A DNA stretch of 64,000 nt from Myxococcales bacterium. GTDB taxonomy: Bacteria; Myxococcota_A; Polyangia; Polyangiales; Polyangiaceae. Under the pieces are notes generated by a model, which saw only the letters and a list, made by a program, of their open reading frames with translations, was not told the DNA's origin and did not search any database. Made by a program: the position numbers and the translations under genes. This document shows positions 61,649 to 64,000 of this stretch, piece by piece (within the stretch, counting starts at the first letter, position 1; each line of letters opens with the position of its first letter). The DNA is taken from the NCBI GenBank assembly GCA_025359105.1, contig JANYHK010000144.1, positions 1 to 64,000 of the forward strand. Reading direction: 5' to 3'.

Positions 61649-63955
61649 TCAGTCCTGCTCGTCCAGCGTTTCTTCGGCGCGGGCGAGCACCGCGGCGCGG
61701 ACGTCGGAGAATCCGCTCAGCACGCGCATCGACGCCAGCGACGGGCAGCGCTCGATCCAGAGCGCGTCGATCGAACCGGCGGCGTCCACGCCGCGGAGGG
61801 CCTCGATCGCGCCAGGGCGATCCCCGGCGGCCGCCCGCCCTTCGCATACGGTCTGGAGGATCCAGGCGCGCGTCCGCGCCGTGCAGCCCGGCGTGGCGGC
61901 GAATCCGGCGAGCGTGCCCAACTCGCGTTCCGCGTCGAGGCCGGCACGCGCGCGGATCGCGTGGACGAGTGGACCGCTGCGCCCGGCGGTCGTCTCGATG
62001 GCGCGGGCCCGGGCCCGCTCCATCTTGGCGGGATCGAGGCTCCATGCCGCGGCCTCCATGCGCGCCAGCGTCGCGCCCAGATGTCCAGGCGCCTTCGCGT
62101 CCGCGAGGTAGAGCGACTCGGCGGCGCGGTCGTAGTCCTTGAGGAGGCCCCGCGTCCTGGCGAGCGCGAGCAGCGTCGTGACCTGGGCGCCATGGCGGAG
62201 CGCGAGCTCGAGGTCGCGCTCTCCGCCAATGACGTCATTCGCTTCCGCGCGCAGCCGGCCGATCAGTGCGTGCGCTTCGCCGAGGGCAGGCGCGAGCCGC
62301 ACCGCTTCGCGCCCCCTGCGCATCGCCAGGACGGGCTCGCCCCGCGCGTCGGCCAGCGCGGCGAGCACGAGGCATGCTTCGGCGGTGCCCGGCGCTCTCT
62401 TACGCACCTCGAGGGCGATCCTTTCGGCGACGACGGGCGCCGACTCGTCTCCCTGCCCCAGTCCCGGGTCGAACGCCCAGCGCTGCAGCTTCGAGAGCGC
62501 CAGCCAGCTCGCAAGCACAGGATCGTCCGGTGCCCGCAAGAACGCCGTCGCGAGGTCACGCTCGGCGTCGTCGGAGCCCTCCTTCGTGAAGTCGCCGAGC
62601 GCGGCGCGCGCGCGTGGGAACGGGTCGGTGTCGTCGGGCTCGGGCTCCAGCGCCCTCGAGCGCGGCGGTGGCGCGTGGGCGTCGAGCGCCCGGCCGACGC
62701 CTGCGGCGACGAGATCTGCGACCTTGAAGAGCTCCTTGGGCGAGCGAATGATCTCCGAATGCCAGAGGACCTCGCCGGTGGCGACGGAGGTTAGGAGTAA
62801 CGAGAAGCGCGCGTCCTCCCCCACGCGCAGGTGGATCGAGCCCGTCAAGACCGCATCCGCTCCCATGCGCGTGCCCGTGAGGCGCGGCGCCTCGTCTCCG
62901 CCTTCGTCGCCGTCCTCTGTGCGCGGGAGCACGCGAATGGACGGAAGGGTCGCGAGCCGATCGGCGAGCGCCGACGCGAGCGCTTCGGCGACGTAGCGGC
63001 GCTTGTGGTCCCCGAGATCGTCGAGCGCGAGCACCGCGAGCACGCGCGGTCGAATCGGGCGCGCGAAGGCTTCTGGTGGTGCAGGGGCGGGGCCGGGGGC
63101 GGGTGTCGCGCGCCCGCGGGCTAGGGGCTTCGGCGCTGGCGGAGTCGCGGGGCGCTGCGGCGCGGCGGCCTCGGGGGAGATCCGCGTCAGCGCGGCTTCG
63201 ACCGCGCGGGCGCTCTCGGGGCGCCGCGAAGGCTCCCGCTCGAGGAGCTGCATCACGAGGGCCGACACCTCCGCGGGGACCTTCGCCTCGACCTCGTGAG
63301 GCCGCACCGGTGGCACCGCGAAGCGCGCCGCCCCCCCAGCGAGCCCTGCACGCCGGCCCCATGGCGGCGCGCCCGTGAGGACCTGGTACAGGAGGGCTCC
63401 CAGCGCATACAGGTCGGAGCGCTCGCTCGCACCGCGCCCCTCCGCGCGCTCAGGCGCCGTGGGCGCTCCTTCACGCCCGCCTCCGAGATCGGTGAGCACG
63501 ACGCCGCCGCGCGCGTCGACGTAGATCTGCTCGGGGAGCAGCTCGCAGGGAACGATGCCCCGCTCGTGCGCGGCCCCGAGCGCGCGCGCCAGCTCGACGC
63601 CGAGGGTGAGCGCACGCGGCAGCGGCAGCGGCTTCTTCGCTTCGAGGATCACGTCGAGCCCCTCCCCGGTGGCGAGCTCGCGCGTCACGTACTCCGCGCC
63701 GTCGTGCTCGCCGACGTCCAGAACGCACGCGACGTTGGGGTGGCTGATTCGCCGCGCCAGCCGGGCCTCGTGCCTGAACCGGCTGACGGCGATCGCCGCG
63801 CCCGCCAGATCCTTCCGCAAGATCTTGAGCGCCACGGCGTGCCCTCGCTCGCGATCGTTGGCGCGGTAGGTCGCGGCGGTGGGCCCGACGGCGAGCAGGT
63901 CCAGCACTTCGTACCGGTCTGCGAAGAGCTCCGGTTTGCCGGCCACGGGACGCAT
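61649..63955 (-). CDS. Predicted pseudokinase with FlgO-like and TPR domains
   Basis: A 768-residue protein. Residues about 13-270 are a Hanks-kinase fold: VALK Lys 44, alpha-C Glu in FRHEARLARRI, DLYALGALLYQVLTG. The catalytic loop reads PCELLPEQI (136-144) in place of HRDxxPxN, DFG is DLG (156-158), and the Gly-loop AVGPTAATY is degenerate. It should not transfer phosphate. After a Pro/Ala linker, a domain at about 300-430 (VLAVLALDDLGDHKRRYVAE, MGADAVLTGSIHL, GEVLWHSEI) resembles FlgO/TolB-like domains found in adenylate cyclases and kinases. The C-terminal 300 residues are TPR-like. Start: ATG 63955; a TTG lies upstream at 63982. Confidence 0.85.
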   Translation of the reverse strand: MRPVAGKPELFADRYEVLDLLAVGPTAATYRANDRERGHAVALKILRKDLAGAAIAVSRFRHEARLARRISHPNVACVLDVGEHDGAEYVTRELATGEGLDVILEAKKPLPLPRALTLGVELARALGAAHERGIVPCELLPEQIYVDARGGVVLTDLGGGREGAPTAPERAEGRGASERSDLYALGALLYQVLTGAPPWGRRAGLAGGAARFAVPPVRPHEVEAKVPAEVSALVMQLLEREPSRRPESARAVEAALTRISPEAAAPQRPATPPAPKPLARGRATPAPGPAPAPPEAFARPIRPRVLAVLALDDLGDHKRRYVAEALASALADRLATLPSIRVLPRTEDGDEGGDEAPRLTGTRMGADAVLTGSIHLRVGEDARFSLLLTSVATGEVLWHSEIIRSPKELFKVADLVAAGVGRALDAHAPPPRSRALEPEPDDTDPFPRARAALGDFTKEGSDDAERDLATAFLRAPDDPVLASWLALSKLQRWAFDPGLGQGDESAPVVAERIALEVRKRAPGTAEACLVLAALADARGEPVLAMRRGREAVRLAPALGEAHALIGRLRAEANDVIGGERDLELALRHGAQVTTLLALARTRGLLKDYDRAAESLYLADAKAPGHLGATLARMEAAAWSLDPAKMERARARAIETTAGRSGPLVHAIRARAGLDAERELGTLAGFAATPGCTARTRAWILQTVCEGRAAAGDRPGAIEALRGVDAAGSIDALWIERCPSLASMRVLSGFSDVRAAVLARAEETLDEQD

Positions 63956-64000
63956 TGTGATGCCCGCCCCCGCGGCCCACAAGTCGAAGTTGCCCCGGGG

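Overview
The window is 64 kb of very GC-rich (about 70% by eye), gene-dense bacterial chromosome. Several features point to Myxococcota, most likely the Polyangia/Sorangium-Labilithrix side. There are many lipoproteins with a low-complexity Asp/Ala/Gly/Pro stretch after the lipobox, three Hanks-type Ser/Thr kinase-like proteins, very long TPR proteins, frequent GTG/TTG starts, and a bkd-type branched-chain ketoacid dehydrogenase cluster. No IS element, prophage, CRISPR array, rRNA or tRNA was recognised, so this reads as core chromosome.

Layout. 0-17 kb: ychF, an orphan gene, a lipoprotein, a VanW-domain protein, an FGE-fold protein, coaBC, an HTH regulator, a beta-propeller-like lipoprotein, a Ser/Thr kinase with galE, a DUF952/DJ-1 fusion, a DUF255 thioredoxin-like protein, a membrane protein, and a lipid kinase/PlsC pair. 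17.4-30.2 kb: one transcription unit with an 11.4-kb gene for a 3,787-residue TPR protein, a DUF374 acyltransferase and a class IV aminotransferase. 30.3-34.4 kb: a lipoprotein, then ridA, recR, ybaB and dnaX on the minus strand. 34.4-35.4 kb: an intergenic region with consecutive hairpins and a GA microsatellite that runs into the ribosome-binding site of a cysteine-rich Sel1-repeat lipoprotein.

35.4-41 kb: etfA/etfB diverge from nadB, a CPBP-family protein lacking catalytic histidines, and a DUF2330 protein. A perfect TGAATG-CG-CATTCA palindrome lies between etfB and nadB. 41-47.4 kb: a TPR/winged-helix regulator, then four adjacent genes (wecB, deacetylase-like, glycosyltransferase, DUF6159 membrane protein) that look like a surface-polysaccharide module. 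47.4-54 kb: an SGNH lipoprotein, an outer-membrane barrel, the E1alpha-E1beta-E2 cluster, a MAPEG protein and a Tat-exported hydrolase. 54-64 kb: a diheme lipoprotein, a LysR regulator, a possibly leaderless membrane protein, a kinase whose start appears to be CTG, a PPC-like repeat lipoprotein, a TM2-like protein overlapping mutY at the start codons, and a predicted pseudokinase.

The most unusual items are the giant TPR operon, the hairpin plus GA-tract leader, the pseudokinase/FlgO-like/TPR protein, the DUF952-DJ-1 fusion, the catalytically degenerate CPBP and FGE-like proteins, the enlarged EtfB signature loop and the etf palindrome. All assignments come from reading motifs; no database search was run.
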